The notes beneath the pieces are model-generated. The model searched no databases. It had not been told where the DNA came from and worked only from the letters and a program-made list of their open reading frames with translations. Positions 27,132 to 36,500 of a DNA stretch of 52,778 bases are shown here, piece after piece. The position numbers and the translations under genes were made by a program. Each line of letters opens with the position of its first letter. Within the stretch, counting starts at the first letter, position 1. Source of the stretch: Sulfurimonas sp. (GTDB lineage: Bacteria; Campylobacterota; Campylobacteria; Campylobacterales; Sulfurimonadaceae); contig JADGEZ010000010.1 of the NCBI GenBank assembly GCA_016744115.1, positions 1-52,778 on the forward strand. Reading direction: 5' to 3'.

Positions 27132-28037
27132 TTGAAGTTACTTCTTTTATTACTTGTGTGTATTGAGATTCTCCCCGCATTTGATTATGCACTTAAGCCA
27201 AAGAAAGTCAATGAGTTTACTCATTGCTTTTTTGGAGTATCCGAAGTGATGGACGAGCGTAACAATGGTAACATGTCAAACTCCTGTTTTGTTAATATGG
27301 GGACTAATTATATCGTGATAGATAGCGGTCCTACATACTTTTATGCACAACAAGCATATAAAAAAATGAAAAAGATTAAGAATCTACCTATATCTTATGT
27401 GATAAATACTCATAACCATGATGACCATTGGTTAGGAAATAGCTATTACTCTGAACTAGGTGTTAAGATTGTCGGTTCAAGTGCATTTTCTTTCGAGACA
27501 AAAGTAAAAATGACTAGAATGCAAAAAAGAATAAGTCCAGAAGCTTTTTTAAAAACTACTCAAGTATTCCCTTTTATTTTTGTAGAAAATGAAAAGCTTT
27601 TAGATTTTAATGGAAAAAAAGTCCATCTAATAAATGTAAATCAAAAAGCTCATACAAATAGTGATCTTTTAGTTTATGTCCCTAGTGATAAAATAATATT
27701 TGTAGGTGATTTGATTTTTAATGATAGGTTGCCATTTATAATAGATGGTGATTTATTAGCTTGGATTAAAACATTAGATAAAATTAAATCAATGGATCTT
27801 AATTATGTGATAGGTGGACATGGAAAAATTGTAGATAAAAGTTCAATTGATATGACATATAACTATTTAAGAACACTTAACAAAGAAGTTTCAGCTTTAC
27901 TTGAAGAGGGTAAAGATATAGGTGATGTTGTTGAGCTTGTAAGTATGAAAAAATACGAAAATGTAAATTTTTATGATACGATGCATAAACAAAATGTAGA
28001 GATAGCTTATAGAATATTGGAGTGGGCTGATGAATAA
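27132..28037 (+). CDS. SoxH-like metallo-beta-lactamase-fold hydrolase
   Basis: The 301-aa protein has a short signal peptide and the zinc motif THNHDDHW (HxHxDH), then His in QKAHTNSD, Asp in FVGDLIF and His in IGGHGKIV, a complete di-metal site. Similar proteins are called SoxH or quinoprotein-relay zinc hydrolases. SoxH is linked to sox clusters but its reaction is not established. It starts at TTG 27132, after AAGG. It overlaps the thioredoxin gene by 8 nt. Confidence 0.8.
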   Translation: MKLLLLLLVCIEILPAFDYALKPKKVNEFTHCFFGVSEVMDERNNGNMSNSCFVNMGTNYIVIDSGPTYFYAQQAYKKMKKIKNLPISYVINTHNHDDHWLGNSYYSELGVKIVGSSAFSFETKVKMTRMQKRISPEAFLKTTQVFPFIFVENEKLLDFNGKKVHLINVNQKAHTNSDLLVYVPSDKIIFVGDLIFNDRLPFIIDGDLLAWIKTLDKIKSMDLNYVIGGHGKIVDKSSIDMTYNYLRTLNKEVSALLEEGKDIGDVVELVSMKKYENVNFYDTMHKQNVEIAYRILEWADE

Positions 28038-28404
28038 AATATTTTTTTCAATAATATTGAGTAGTGTTTTATCATTTGGAGCTGATTGGACGAGTTATAC
28101 AGAAGCCTTTTCTCAGCAGACAAAAAATACTAAAATGATTATGATTAAAGTTATTAAAGATAATTGCCGATATTGTATTGAGATGCAAGAACAGGTATTT
28201 GATAATTTAGAGATGAAAAAATGGCTAGATAAGCGTTTTAATATTGTTAAATTAGAGTACCTAAAGGATGAACTTCCTTTAGGTTTAAAACCTATTGTTA
28301 CTCCAACTTTTTATTTTATAAATAAAAAGGAAAAACTCATAAAAGAGATAAAGGGAGCTTGGAATATTGAAGATTTTAAGCACCTTACAAGGAATATAAA
28401 ATGA
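28030..28404 (+). CDS. Periplasmic thioredoxin-fold protein (SoxW-like)
   Basis: This 124-aa protein has a signal peptide (ends LSFGA) and a redox motif CRYC in DNCRYCIEMQ. The cis-Pro region IVTPTFYF is also present. It should be a periplasmic thiol reductant of the SoxW/DsbD-partner kind, which keeps SoxY or SoxA cysteines reduced. It overlaps its neighbours by 8 and 4 nt, so it is co-translated with the SoxH-like and DsrE-like genes. Confidence 0.8.
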   Translation: MNKIFFSIILSSVLSFGADWTSYTEAFSQQTKNTKMIMIKVIKDNCRYCIEMQEQVFDNLEMKKWLDKRFNIVKLEYLKDELPLGLKPIVTPTFYFINKKEKLIKEIKGAWNIEDFKHLTRNIK

Positions 28405-28835
28405 TAAAAAAAGTACTTATTTTAGTTTCACTATGTTTTGTTTTATCCGCTGAAACTGAACTAGCAGAGCCAATACCATCTATGTTTGAACAGAGAAAAA
28501 TTCTCTTTTCTATAAGTAGTGCAGATGACAAAAAAATCCATGCTTTACTGAGTACAGCTAACAATGTCTTAAAGTTTTATTCTCCAGAAAATGTGCATAT
28601 GCGTATAGTTGCTTATGCTGATGGGATGAAAATGTTGTTAGAAAAAAACAAAGACATTGCCATAAGAGTAAAAGCCCTAAGTCTTATAAATGTTGAATTT
28701 GTAGCATGTGGTAATACAATGAGAACAAAAAAAATCAAAGAAGAAGAGTTGATAGAGGATGTTAAGATAGTAACAGCAGGCATAGCAGAATTAGTTGAAA
28801 GATCAGTTGAGGGATGGACAAATATAGTTCCATAG
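28401..28835 (+). CDS. Periplasmic DsrE-like protein 1
   Basis: This 144-aa protein has a signal peptide (ends VLSAE) and a DsrE/DsrF-type fold: KILFSISSADDKKIHALLSTANNVL, RIVAYADGMKMLL, then a conserved Cys in VEFVACGNTM. DsrE proteins carry sulfur on such a Cys. An exported version beside sox genes may bind or relay sulfane sulfur in the periplasm. A paralogue follows 16 nt later. Confidence 0.7.
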   Translation: MIKKVLILVSLCFVLSAETELAEPIPSMFEQRKILFSISSADDKKIHALLSTANNVLKFYSPENVHMRIVAYADGMKMLLEKNKDIAIRVKALSLINVEFVACGNTMRTKKIKEEELIEDVKIVTAGIAELVERSVEGWTNIVP

Positions 28836-28851
28836 TATAAGGAGTTTAATC

Positions 28852-29319
28852 ATGAAAAATTTATTATTAGTATTTTTGCTATTTACATCTTTGCTTAATG
28901 CACAAGAAAGTGTAAAAAAGGTTGTTTTTGACTTGACAACTGGAAGTATTGAAGTTTTTGAGAAAAAAGTTTTATCTGGAATATCATTTCATAAAATACA
29001 TTATGAAAATAATTTAGAAGAACTAAAAGTAGCTGTTATTGTACATGGCGATGCGTATAAATTTTTCATCAAAAATTTAAATATCTCTAGATATAAAAAT
29101 GATTTAAAGTTACTTAAGGAACAAAAAAGTTTATCAAAAAGACTTAAAAGTTTAGCTGATATATATGAGGTTGAATTTTTAATATGTGAATCAGGAGTGA
29201 ATAAACTTAAAATTAATAAAAATAATCTTTACAAATATACAAAACTAGTAGCAACTGCAACTGTAGGACTTATCGAAAAACAATCAGATGATTATGTATA
29301 TGTTCCTATTTTTAAATAA
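28852..29319 (+). CDS. Periplasmic DsrE-like protein 2
   Basis: This 155-aa protein has a signal peptide (ends SLLNAQ) and the same plan as the preceding gene: a beta-alpha core (KVVFDLTTGS, KVAVIVHGDAYKFF) and a single Cys in VEFLICESGV at the position of the first protein's CGNTM. It is clearly a diverged paralogue with a longer middle helix. The two could form a heteromeric complex like DsrEF, but periplasmic. The function is inferred from fold and context. Confidence 0.65.
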   Translation: MKNLLLVFLLFTSLLNAQESVKKVVFDLTTGSIEVFEKKVLSGISFHKIHYENNLEELKVAVIVHGDAYKFFIKNLNISRYKNDLKLLKEQKSLSKRLKSLADIYEVEFLICESGVNKLKINKNNLYKYTKLVATATVGLIEKQSDDYVYVPIFK

Positions 29320-29406
29320 TTTTGTAAATATTAAGAAAAATAATGACTAAAATTTAAGAAAATATCACTAAAATTCATCTATATTTTATAAAGGTTTTTT
29401 CTTTAA

Positions 29407-29850
29407 ATGTCCTATTCATGTCCTCTCAATTTCGTACAAGTTGATTCTAACGCTTCAAGATTAAGTTCTCTTATCGTTGCTACTTTAGTACTTACTTATT
29501 TATTTACATCACTAACATTTATTTTATATTTTTTAGTACTAGACTTTTCTTTAAAATTATTTATTAATAAAAAATATTCACTTATATCGTTTTTTGCACT
29601 ATATTTTCGAAAATCATTTAATATGAAAGAAATATTTACTGACGGTGGAGCAAAAAAACTAGCTGGAATTTTTGGTTTAGTCTTTGTTCTATTGTTACTT
29701 CTTACAGATTTATTAGCCTTACAATCTTTATCATTTTTAATAGCTGGAATATTTTTATCATGTTCGCTCTTAGATTTACTTTTTAACTATTGCTTAGGAT
29801 GTAAGATATATCATCTTATTAAAAAAATATATCCAAATTTTATGAGTTAA
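29407..29850 (+). CDS. DUF4395-like membrane protein
   Basis: The 147-aa integral membrane protein begins with a CP pair (YSCPLNFVQVD), has about four hydrophobic helices and ends with CLGCKIY. The CP start and the C-x2-C near the end are hallmarks of DUF4395 proteins, which often lie beside sulfur-transfer or thioredoxin genes. A role in thiol or sulfur handling at the membrane is possible. It is 87 nt from the DsrE pair, so it may have its own promoter. Confidence 0.65.
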   Translation: MSYSCPLNFVQVDSNASRLSSLIVATLVLTYLFTSLTFILYFLVLDFSLKLFINKKYSLISFFALYFRKSFNMKEIFTDGGAKKLAGIFGLVFVLLLLLTDLLALQSLSFLIAGIFLSCSLLDLLFNYCLGCKIYHLIKKIYPNFMS

Positions 29851-29865
29851 GGAATTATTATTAAT

Positions 29866-30186
29866 ATGCAAATGCTGGTTGATTCTCTTCGTTTACAGGG
29901 AAAAATTTATAAAAAAATGTTAGAAATTTTTCCTAAAGAATTAGGAATAAGAAATAAAATTAAAATCTACAAAGCAATTGATACAAGTAATAAATATTGG
30001 GCAATTTTTGTCGTGAGCCAAAAAAGTAGAATTTTAATCAAAGATGTGGCGAAATTTGAAGAAATTTGCACTAAGTTATCTATTTTTTGTAAGCATAACT
30101 TTGATTATAAAATGATTTTTATTGACGCTCCCTTATGTTCTAAGGCAAAAGAAGAGTTTAAAACTAACTCTTGGAAAGTACAGTAA
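29866..30186 (+). CDS. Conserved hypothetical protein upstream of coaX
   Basis: This 106-aa, Lys/Ile-rich soluble protein has no signal peptide or recognised motif. Its C-terminal region FDYKMIFIDAPLCSKAKE has one conserved-looking Cys. The stop overlaps the coaX start as TAATG, so the two are translationally coupled. I do not recognise the family. ATG 29872 is a possible alternative start. Confidence 0.55.
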   Translation: MQMLVDSLRLQGKIYKKMLEIFPKELGIRNKIKIYKAIDTSNKYWAIFVVSQKSRILIKDVAKFEEICTKLSIFCKHNFDYKMIFIDAPLCSKAKEEFKTNSWKVQ

Positions 30187-30803
30187 TGTTACTTTGTGAC
30201 ATTGGTAACAGTTCTTATCATTTTCTTGATAAGAGTACTGATTATAAAAAAAGTGTACAAAACTTTAATCCTCAAAGTATGCAAGAAAAAATCTATTACA
30301 TCTGTGTAAATGTAAAAATTAAAAATATTTTAGAAAAATTAGATAATTGGATAAACCTAGAAGAGTATTTTTCTAAAAAGAATTATTATAGCACTATGGG
30401 AATAGACCGTATCTGTGCTTGTGAAGCAATAAAAGATGGAGTTATCATTGATGCAGGAAGTGCAATAACTGTTGATGTAGTTAATGCTGGTGTATTTCAA
30501 GGTGGCTTTATCTATCCTGGTATAAAGGCAATGAGTGAAACTTATAAAAATATTTCATCAAGCCTAGAATATCCATTTAATTATAATCTTAATTTAAATG
30601 CTTTAGCAAAAAATTCAAGAGATGCTATCAGTTATGGTTATCTCAAAACTCTTCATAGAGAAGTCATTTCACACAAAAAAGATATATTTCTAACAGGTGG
30701 TGATGCAGATAAACTTTGTAATATTTTCCCAGATGCTAAGATAAATCAGTATCTAATTTTTGATGGGATGAAAAATATTTTACAAAGAGTAGATGCACGG
30801 TAA
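30186..30803 (+). CDS. coaX: Type III pantothenate kinase
   Basis: CoaX phosphorylates pantothenate in the first step of coenzyme A synthesis. The 205-aa protein has the ASKHA-fold motifs CDIGNSSYHF (phosphate-binding loop), GIDRICACEA, DAGSAITVDVV, GGFIYPGIKAM and FLTGGDA. The short form is usual in Campylobacterota. I chose ATG 30186, which overlaps the previous stop, over an upstream TTG. Confidence 0.92.
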   Translation: MLLCDIGNSSYHFLDKSTDYKKSVQNFNPQSMQEKIYYICVNVKIKNILEKLDNWINLEEYFSKKNYYSTMGIDRICACEAIKDGVIIDAGSAITVDVVNAGVFQGGFIYPGIKAMSETYKNISSSLEYPFNYNLNLNALAKNSRDAISYGYLKTLHREVISHKKDIFLTGGDADKLCNIFPDAKINQYLIFDGMKNILQRVDAR

Positions 30804-30817
30804 ATTAAAATTAATGT

Positions 30818-30882
30818 CATTCTCAGCTTGAATGGCACAGCTGATTTATACAGCCTGTCATTCTGAACTTGATTCAGAATCT
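30818..30882. repeat. Palindromic intergenic repeat between convergent genes
   Basis: The gap between coaX and pepA holds GTCATTCTGAACTTGATTCAGAATCT, written here only in part: arms GATTCTGAA and TTCAGAAT can pair around a short loop. A diverged half-copy (GTCATTCTCAGCTTGAATGG) lies about 35 bases upstream. This type of GTCATTCTGAA palindrome is a common dispersed intergenic repeat and may also serve as a two-way terminator. Confidence 0.55.
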
Positions 30883-30892
30883 AGCTAAGATT

Positions 30893-32290
30893 TTATTTTA
30901 TATTTTGTAAAAACCTACTCATAAAGCGTACACCTGCACCAGTTCCACCATATACATTACAGTCCCAATTAGTCTCAGTATAGGCTGAACCAGCTATATC
31001 AAAGTGTAACCATTTCTCTTTGTTCTCTTCACGGATAAATCTATCTAAAAATAATCCAGCAGTAATAGCTCCACCATAAGGCTTTGAAGATACATTTGAT
31101 ATATCAGCTATACCGCTTTTAAGAAGTTTTTTAAGATGCTTATTAAACGGCAACGAACCTATAAACTCACCCGAAGAGTTGGCGGCTGAACTAAAACTGT
31201 GTTTGAGTCTATTTGAGTGACCCATAACTCCTGTTGTGTATTGACCTAGAGCGACCATGCAAGCACCTGTAAGAGTTGCAAAGTCAAACATATAATCAGC
31301 CTTTACCTTATCTTGTGCGTAGTCAAGTACATCACAAAGTACTAAACGACCCTCTGCATCAGTGTTTCTAACTTCAACAGTTAATCCACTACGAGTAACT
31401 AGAACATCATCAGGTTTATAAGCATCACCCCCGATCATATTTTCAACCGCACCGATGAACATATGAACTTCAAGATCAAGTTTTAGCTCACTTATAGCTT
31501 TCATCATACCAAGAACAGCACAACCACCAGCCTTATCCATCTTCATAGTAACCATAGAGGTAGCAGGTTTAAGACTTAATCCACCGCTATCATAAGTTAA
31601 ACCTTTTCCGATGAGAGAGATGATTTTTCTAGCTTTTTTCTTAGGTTTGTATGTGAGATGGATAAGCTTACTCTCATGTCTTGATGCACGACCAACTCCA
31701 AGCATCGCTTCCATCTTCTCTTTAGAAAGTTCTTTCTCTCCTAGTATCTCACATTTGAGACCATTTTCTTTTGCTAATTTTTTAGCAATATCGGCGAAAG
31801 TAGGGGGATTTAAATCTTCTGGAGTAGTGTTTACGATGTCCCTAGTAAAACAAGTAGCATCGGCAATGATAATAGCCTCTTCAAAACGAGACTTTATTTT
31901 TTTAATATCATTACAAACTAGATAAATATTTTTAAGTTTTGTTTTCTTTGGTTTGGACTTATATTTATTAAACTCATAACCACCAAGAACTAGACCCTCA
32001 ACAGTAGCTTGAATATTTGACTCTTGCACATCAAAGCTAACTGATTTATACTTAGAGGACTTGAGTGCTTTTATAGCAACACTACAAGAGCTTCTAATAT
32101 CATCATTTGTGCTACTCTCAACTCCGCACACAAGAAGAGCTTTCTCATGTAAAAAACAGATACTATCTTGAGATGCATTAAATCCTGCTAAATGCAATGT
32201 TTTATATTGTTTATGATTTTTGAGAGTTTTTTCGCTTAAAAACTCTACTTTTATATCACCTTTAATATCAGTTACTAAATCAATTTTCAT
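30893..32290 (-). CDS. pepA: Leucyl aminopeptidase
   Basis: This 465-aa M17 aminopeptidase has the metal and active-site motifs GKGLTYDSGGLSLKP, KMDKAGG, NTDAEGRLVL and DFATLTGAC. It removes N-terminal residues from cytoplasmic peptides; some homologues also bind DNA. The start overlaps the upstream 60-aa gene by 4 nt (ATGA). It is the last gene of a long minus-strand operon starting at folD. Confidence 0.95.
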   Translation of the reverse strand: MKIDLVTDIKGDIKVEFLSEKTLKNHKQYKTLHLAGFNASQDSICFLHEKALLVCGVESSTNDDIRSSCSVAIKALKSSKYKSVSFDVQESNIQATVEGLVLGGYEFNKYKSKPKKTKLKNIYLVCNDIKKIKSRFEEAIIIADATCFTRDIVNTTPEDLNPPTFADIAKKLAKENGLKCEILGEKELSKEKMEAMLGVGRASRHESKLIHLTYKPKKKARKIISLIGKGLTYDSGGLSLKPATSMVTMKMDKAGGCAVLGMMKAISELKLDLEVHMFIGAVENMIGGDAYKPDDVLVTRSGLTVEVRNTDAEGRLVLCDVLDYAQDKVKADYMFDFATLTGACMVALGQYTTGVMGHSNRLKHSFSSAANSSGEFIGSLPFNKHLKKLLKSGIADISNVSSKPYGGAITAGLFLDRFIREENKEKWLHFDIAGSAYTETNWDCNVYGGTGAGVRFMSRFLQNIK

Positions 32291-32469
32291 ATATGTTCCC
32301 CTTTAGTTGGTATAATTTTGTTTGTAAGTCCAGATTTTTTTCTAAACTCTTGTTCACGAGGATCAATTCGCATGATTGTTAAAAATATATAAACATAAAG
32401 CCCTACCCATATAGCAAAGCCTCCTAAACATAATGGAATTATGTATAATAAATCTGATACATCTAGCAT
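32287..32469 (-). CDS. Small single-pass membrane protein
   Basis: This 60-aa protein has one long hydrophobic segment (about 6-33) followed by a basic cytoplasmic tail (IDPREQEFRKKSG). AAGGAG lies 6 nt before the ATG. It sits between trpB and pepA with a 13-nt gap and a 4-nt overlap, which supports a real gene. The function is unknown. Confidence 0.6.
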   Translation of the reverse strand: MLDVSDLLYIIPLCLGGFAIWVGLYVYIFLTIMRIDPREQEFRKKSGLTNKIIPTKGEHI

Positions 32470-32482
32470 TGTTTCTCCTTAG

Positions 32483-33682
32483 TTAATCAAAATGTAAAAT
32501 ATCTTTTGCTTGAATCATATCTTTATCGCCACGACCAGATAGATTTACAATGATAAGTTTACCTTTTATGTTTGGCATTTTCTTTAAGTATGCTACAGCA
32601 TGAGAACTTTCAAACGCAGGTATTATACCCTCTTTTCTTGATAGCCATACAAAAGCATCAAGTGCTTCTTCATCTGTTACATTGTCATATTTTATTGATT
32701 TGTTATCATGATGAAAAGCATGTTCAGGTCCAATACCAGGATAATCAAGTCCAGCAGAGATTGAATGAGCTTCTAAAATTTGTCCATCATCATCTTGAAG
32801 AAGATAGGACATTTGACCATGTAAAACACCAGGGCGACCTTTTTTGAGTGAACATCCATGCTTATCGGTGTCAATTCCAAGACCACCAGCTTCGATACCG
32901 ATGCACTCCACAGAATCATCTCCTAGGAAGTGTTGAAACATACCAATGGCATTACTTCCCCCACCAATACAAGCGATAACAGAATCGGGAAGTCTCTCTT
33001 CTTTTTCAAGTATCTGAGCTCTTGCCTCATAGCCTATGATTGCTTGAAAATCTCTAACCATCATAGGGTAGGGATGAGGACCCGCCACTGTACCGATAAT
33101 ATAAAATGTATCCCTAGCATGAGTAACCCAATGACGAATAGCATCGTTCATGGCATCTTTGAGTGTTCTACTTCCACTCTCAACAGAGTTTACTTTTGCC
33201 CCTAAAAGCTTCATTCTAAAAACATTAAGTTCTTGTCTTTGAACATCTTTAGCACCCATAAATATCTCGCATTCAAGTCCTAGTAAAGCACATATAGTAG
33301 CAGTTGCTACGCCATGTTGTCCAGCTCCTGTTTCGGCGATAATTTTTTTATAACCAAGTCGTTTAGCCATAAGGCCTTGAGCGATTACATTGTTTACCTT
33401 ATGTGCGCCTGTATGATTTAAATCTTCTCGTTTTAAGTAAATCTTAGCACCAAGTTCATTTGATATATTTTGAGCAAAGTAAAGAGGAGAGGGGCGACCA
33501 ACATAATCTTTTAAGTAGTAGTGAACCTCTTTCCAAAACTCTTTATCAAAGCGAATTTTTTCGTACTCATCCTTAAGTCGCAAAAGAGCAGGCATAAGTG
33601 TTTCAGGAACATACCGCCCACCAAAAATTCCGAAGTGTCCATTTTTGTCAGGATCGTATTTTGAAGATTCTGGCATATACAT
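32483..33682 (-). CDS. trpB: Tryptophan synthase beta subunit
   Basis: TrpB condenses indole and serine using PLP. The 399-aa protein has [16 protein letters not shown], the PLP-lysine motif [17 protein letters not shown] and [10 protein letters not shown]. The start ATG 33682 overlaps the apt stop (TAATG) and has GAGG at 7 nt; a longer open frame upstream runs through apt and is not real. No trpA is present in the window, so trpB is separated from its usual partner here. Confidence 0.95.
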   Translation of the reverse strand: MYMPESSKYDPDKNGHFGIFGGRYVPETLMPALLRLKDEYEKIRFDKEFWKEVHYYLKDYVGRPSPLYFAQNISNELGAKIYLKREDLNHTGAHKVNNVIAQGLMAKRLGYKKIIAETGAGQHGVATATICALLGLECEIFMGAKDVQRQELNVFRMKLLGAKVNSVESGSRTLKDAMNDAIRHWVTHARDTFYIIGTVAGPHPYPMMVRDFQAIIGYEARAQILEKEERLPDSVIACIGGGSNAIGMFQHFLGDDSVECIGIEAGGLGIDTDKHGCSLKKGRPGVLHGQMSYLLQDDDGQILEAHSISAGLDYPGIGPEHAFHHDNKSIKYDNVTDEEALDAFVWLSRKEGIIPAFESSHAVAYLKKMPNIKGKLIIVNLSGRGDKDMIQAKDILHFD

Positions 33683-34230
33683 TAAGAGACCTCTATCAAA
33701 GTATAAACAGGAGTTTTTTCTTCTAATTTTTTGATGCCATCTAAAAATGTAAGACCTATTATAAAACAAGATTCAACACAGGTTGCTCCTGCTTTGTTTA
33801 TGAGTGAAGCAGCTGCATTTGCTGTTCCACCTGTTGCTATTAAATCATCTATCATTAATACTCTTGCATTTGGTATGTTGGAGAAAGCATCAATATGCAC
33901 TTCAACTTCATCTATACCATATTCTAAAGAATATTTTTCACTTATAGTAGTGTAGGGGAGTTTGCCTTTTTTTCTGATAGGGACAAAACCGATACCTAAC
34001 ATTTGAGCTAGTGCGGCACCAAATATAAAACCCCTCGCATCAATACCTGCGACATAATCTAAGTTATACTCTTTGTATCTTTGATATAAATGGTTCATTA
34101 AGACACCGTAAGCTTGAGCATTGTTTAAAATTGTAGTTATATCTTTAAAAACTATTCCAGGTTTTGGAAAATCAGGAATATCTCTAATGGAACTTTCTAT
34201 TATCTTTCTCTCAGTTTCATTTAATATCAT
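33682..34230 (-). CDS. apt: Adenine phosphoribosyltransferase
   Basis: Apt salvages adenine to AMP with PRPP. The 182-aa protein has the PRPP-binding motif [14 protein letters not shown], the family N-terminus [15 protein letters not shown] and the adenine-loop region [10 protein letters not shown]. Size and motifs are typical. It lies 8 nt after the coiled-coil gene and is coupled to trpB. Confidence 0.96.
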   Translation of the reverse strand: MILNETERKIIESSIRDIPDFPKPGIVFKDITTILNNAQAYGVLMNHLYQRYKEYNLDYVAGIDARGFIFGAALAQMLGIGFVPIRKKGKLPYTTISEKYSLEYGIDEVEVHIDAFSNIPNARVLMIDDLIATGGTANAAASLINKAGATCVESCFIIGLTFLDGIKKLEEKTPVYTLIEVS

Positions 34231-34238
34231 TTTAATCC

Positions 34239-34571
34239 TTATAGTAGAGCATCTACACGACCCTCAAGAGCTTTAATTTTAGCATTTAATCTATCTGTTT
34301 CTTGTCTATGTTTTGTATTTCTTGATTTAAGTACTTTAAGCTCATTTCTAAGTTTTGTGAGTTCTTCACTTAATATATCTACATTACCAAGAGCTCGTTG
34401 GAGTTGAATTTGGTACTTTCTTATAAGTATTTCTGCTTCTTTGAGGGTGAGTTTCATCAAATCATTACTTCGTTGTTCACGGTTAGTGATACTTTTAAAA
34501 TAATACATTTTAACAAAGAGATATACAGATAAAATAGATAATATTGTTAAAAGTGACCATTCCCAAAACAT
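34239..34571 (-). CDS. Membrane-anchored coiled-coil protein
   Basis: This 110-aa protein has one N-terminal membrane helix (about 3-24). The rest is a long coiled coil with heptads of Leu and Ile and many Lys, Glu and Arg (from about REQRSNDLM to the end). It lies 4 nt after rpiB and 8 nt before apt in the same operon. Such small envelope coiled-coil proteins are conserved in the phylum without known function. Confidence 0.65.
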   Translation of the reverse strand: MFWEWSLLTILSILSVYLFVKMYYFKSITNREQRSNDLMKLTLKEAEILIRKYQIQLQRALGNVDILSEELTKLRNELKVLKSRNTKHRQETDRLNAKIKALEGRVDALL

Positions 34572-34575
34572 TGTT

Positions 34576-35013
34576 TTATCCCTCTTGAAGTTCTATTTTT
34601 GCCACTCTATTGGAGTGCCTTCCACCATCGAAACTTCCCTCACACCAAGCATCAAGTATGGACTCAGTAACACCACGCCCAACTATTCTTTCTCCAAAAC
34701 ATAAAACATTTGCATCATTATGCCCTCGTGCTACTGTTGCAGTATAAGCATCATGACAAAGTGCAGCTCTGATACCAGCGTGACGATTTGCTGCCATACT
34801 CATACCTATACCCGAACCACAAATGAGGATACCGTAAGTTCTTGCATCCTCTAGCACCTCTTGACAAAGCTTATGGGCATAATCAGGATAATCAACACGG
34901 TCTCTTGTAAATGGACCTAAATCTATTACCTCGTGACCTTTATCTTTTAAAAGTTTAACAGTATAATCTTTGAGGTCAATTCCAGCATGGTCTGTAGCGA
35001 CAAAAAATTTCAA
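34576..35013 (-). CDS. rpiB: Ribose-5-phosphate isomerase B
   Basis: RpiB interconverts ribose-5-phosphate and ribulose-5-phosphate. The 145-aa protein has DHAGIDLKD, DYPDYAHK, the active-site Cys in LICGSGIGMSMAANR, and RAALCHDAYTA, followed by HNDANVLCFGERIVG. Length and motifs are standard. It is 57 nt after the site-2 protease remnant. Confidence 0.95.
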   Translation of the reverse strand: MKFFVATDHAGIDLKDYTVKLLKDKGHEVIDLGPFTRDRVDYPDYAHKLCQEVLEDARTYGILICGSGIGMSMAANRHAGIRAALCHDAYTATVARGHNDANVLCFGERIVGRGVTESILDAWCEGSFDGGRHSNRVAKIELQEG

Positions 35014-35070
35014 ATAATCTCCTTAAGAACTTAATAGTAAGCTTAGTATTGTTTGCACGGGCATTAACAG

Positions 35071-35707
35071 CTAGTAGTCTTTTAATGGTGTCATAAGCAC
35101 AAGAAAAACAATAATAATTCCATATTTTTCATTTTTATAAAAAAATTCTGCAACTGAATTTATCTTATGTTTTAGTGCAAGGTGCATAACTACATGAGCC
35201 CCATCAAATTGTGGGATTGGAAGTAGGTTAAATACTCCTAGAACAACATTAATTATAAGGAGTTGAAATACAAACAGATATATAAAAATATATTCAAGTC
35301 CATCAGAAGTTGTTGGTTTGTCCATAGCGACAATAGCGATAGATGCAAATACTGCTAGAGTAAAGTTATAGACAATTCCTGCTAAATCAACTTGCATAGC
35401 ACCATTGTAACCTGCATTTTTTATAACTGTAGCCATATTTACAGGAACTGGTTTTGCCCAACCAAATAAAAATCCACTCTCTCCACCTAAAAGCATAGGA
35501 ATAAAGTACATTGAGGCTGGAACTATTATAGTACCAACTAAATCTACATGAACTATAGGATTTATAAAGCCTACCTGCATTTTTTGCTGTATTGTCACCA
35601 TAGATATATGCAACAAGCCCATGTCCTATTTCGTGTCCTATAATAGCTATTGCCAAAGCTAAAACTGCAGCTATGATTTTGAGTATATCAATAGATTCCA
35701 TGATCAT
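35071..35707 (-). pseudogene. Site-2 protease (M50) family protein, split by a +1 frameshift
   Basis: Two overlapping frames together encode one M50 membrane metalloprotease of about 211 aa. The N-terminal frame carries the zinc motif GHEIGHG and YGDNTAKNAGR. The second frame continues INPIVHVDLVGTIIVP with four membrane segments and the second metal motif LLPIPQFDGAH. Removing one A from the AAA run at 35566-35568 (a T in the coding strand) joins them as NAGRLINPI. Either the gene is disabled or the base is an error. It overlaps lepB by 20 nt. Confidence 0.8.
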
Positions 35708-36500
35708 CTTTATCTGTTTTTAGTCTCTCTTCTTTTGCTAAATCAAGATGAAAAGGTGCTTCTAAATCACGAGGAGTTTTCCCCATTCTATCCCATCTAA
35801 TTTCCCAATTTTCATCGACAGAAAAGTAGATAAACCAAGGAGTTCCTTCTATATTCTCATAAGGTACTGCTCCCCAAAAACGACTATCGTTTGAATGATC
35901 ACGATTATCACCCATCATAAAATAATCATTTTTAGCTATTTTAATAGGGGAAAAATTAAACAATGGCATCATCCTTGGATCACCTTTGTTAATGATCTTA
36001 TCATCATGATGAATACCTGGATGTTTTTTCATATAGGGATTTTTAACCCAAACTTTTCCAGCAAAAACAATAGTCTCATAAGCTTTAAAATTTTCTTTTA
36101 TCCAAGCATCTCCCTGAGCATGATGAATAAATAAGTCTTTATTAATGAGAAAAAGTTCATCCCCCTCAATAGCTACACATCTTTTAACAAAATGTTGTTT
36201 AATGTTATGAGGGTATCTAAAAATCACAATATCTCCACGTTGAGGTGTATCTCCATTCAAAAGACGAAGAGAATCACTCCATGGCATGATTGATACTTCA
36301 AGAAAAGGGAGATGTGGCATAGGGACACCATAAGCGAATTTTTTAGCAAAAAGATGATCTCCGATAAGAAGAGAATCTTTCATAGACCCAGAGGGGATTC
36401 TAAAAGCTTGTGCTATAAAAAATATTACAAATAGAACAATGATTACAGTTCCCGTCCATGAGTTAGAAAATTTATATGCTTTGGATAAGATTTTTTTCAT
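35688..36500 (-). CDS. lepB: Signal peptidase I
   Basis: LepB cleaves signal peptides from exported proteins at the membrane. The 270-aa protein has an N-terminal membrane helix (about 16-33), the Ser nucleophile in IPSGSMKDS (Ser39), the general-base Lys in FVKRCVAIEGD, and GDNRDHSNDSRFWG. The insert between these motifs is long, as in other Campylobacterota. The start overlaps the folD stop as TAATG. Confidence 0.95.
   Translation of the reverse strand: MKKILSKAYKFSNSWTGTVIIVLFVIFFIAQAFRIPSGSMKDSLLIGDHLFAKKFAYGVPMPHLPFLEVSIMPWSDSLRLLNGDTPQRGDIVIFRYPHNIKQHFVKRCVAIEGDELFLINKDLFIHHAQGDAWIKENFKAYETIVFAGKVWVKNPYMKKHPGIHHDDKIINKGDPRMMPLFNFSPIKIAKNDYFMMGDNRDHSNDSRFWGAVPYENIEGTPWFIYFSVDENWEIRWDRMGKTPRDLEAPFHLDLAKEERLKTDKDDHGIY

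Noticed and set aside
33683-33769. N-terminal extension of trpB
   Set aside because: The extra 29 codons lie wholly inside apt in another frame, and the ATG overlapping the apt stop has a proper ribosome site.
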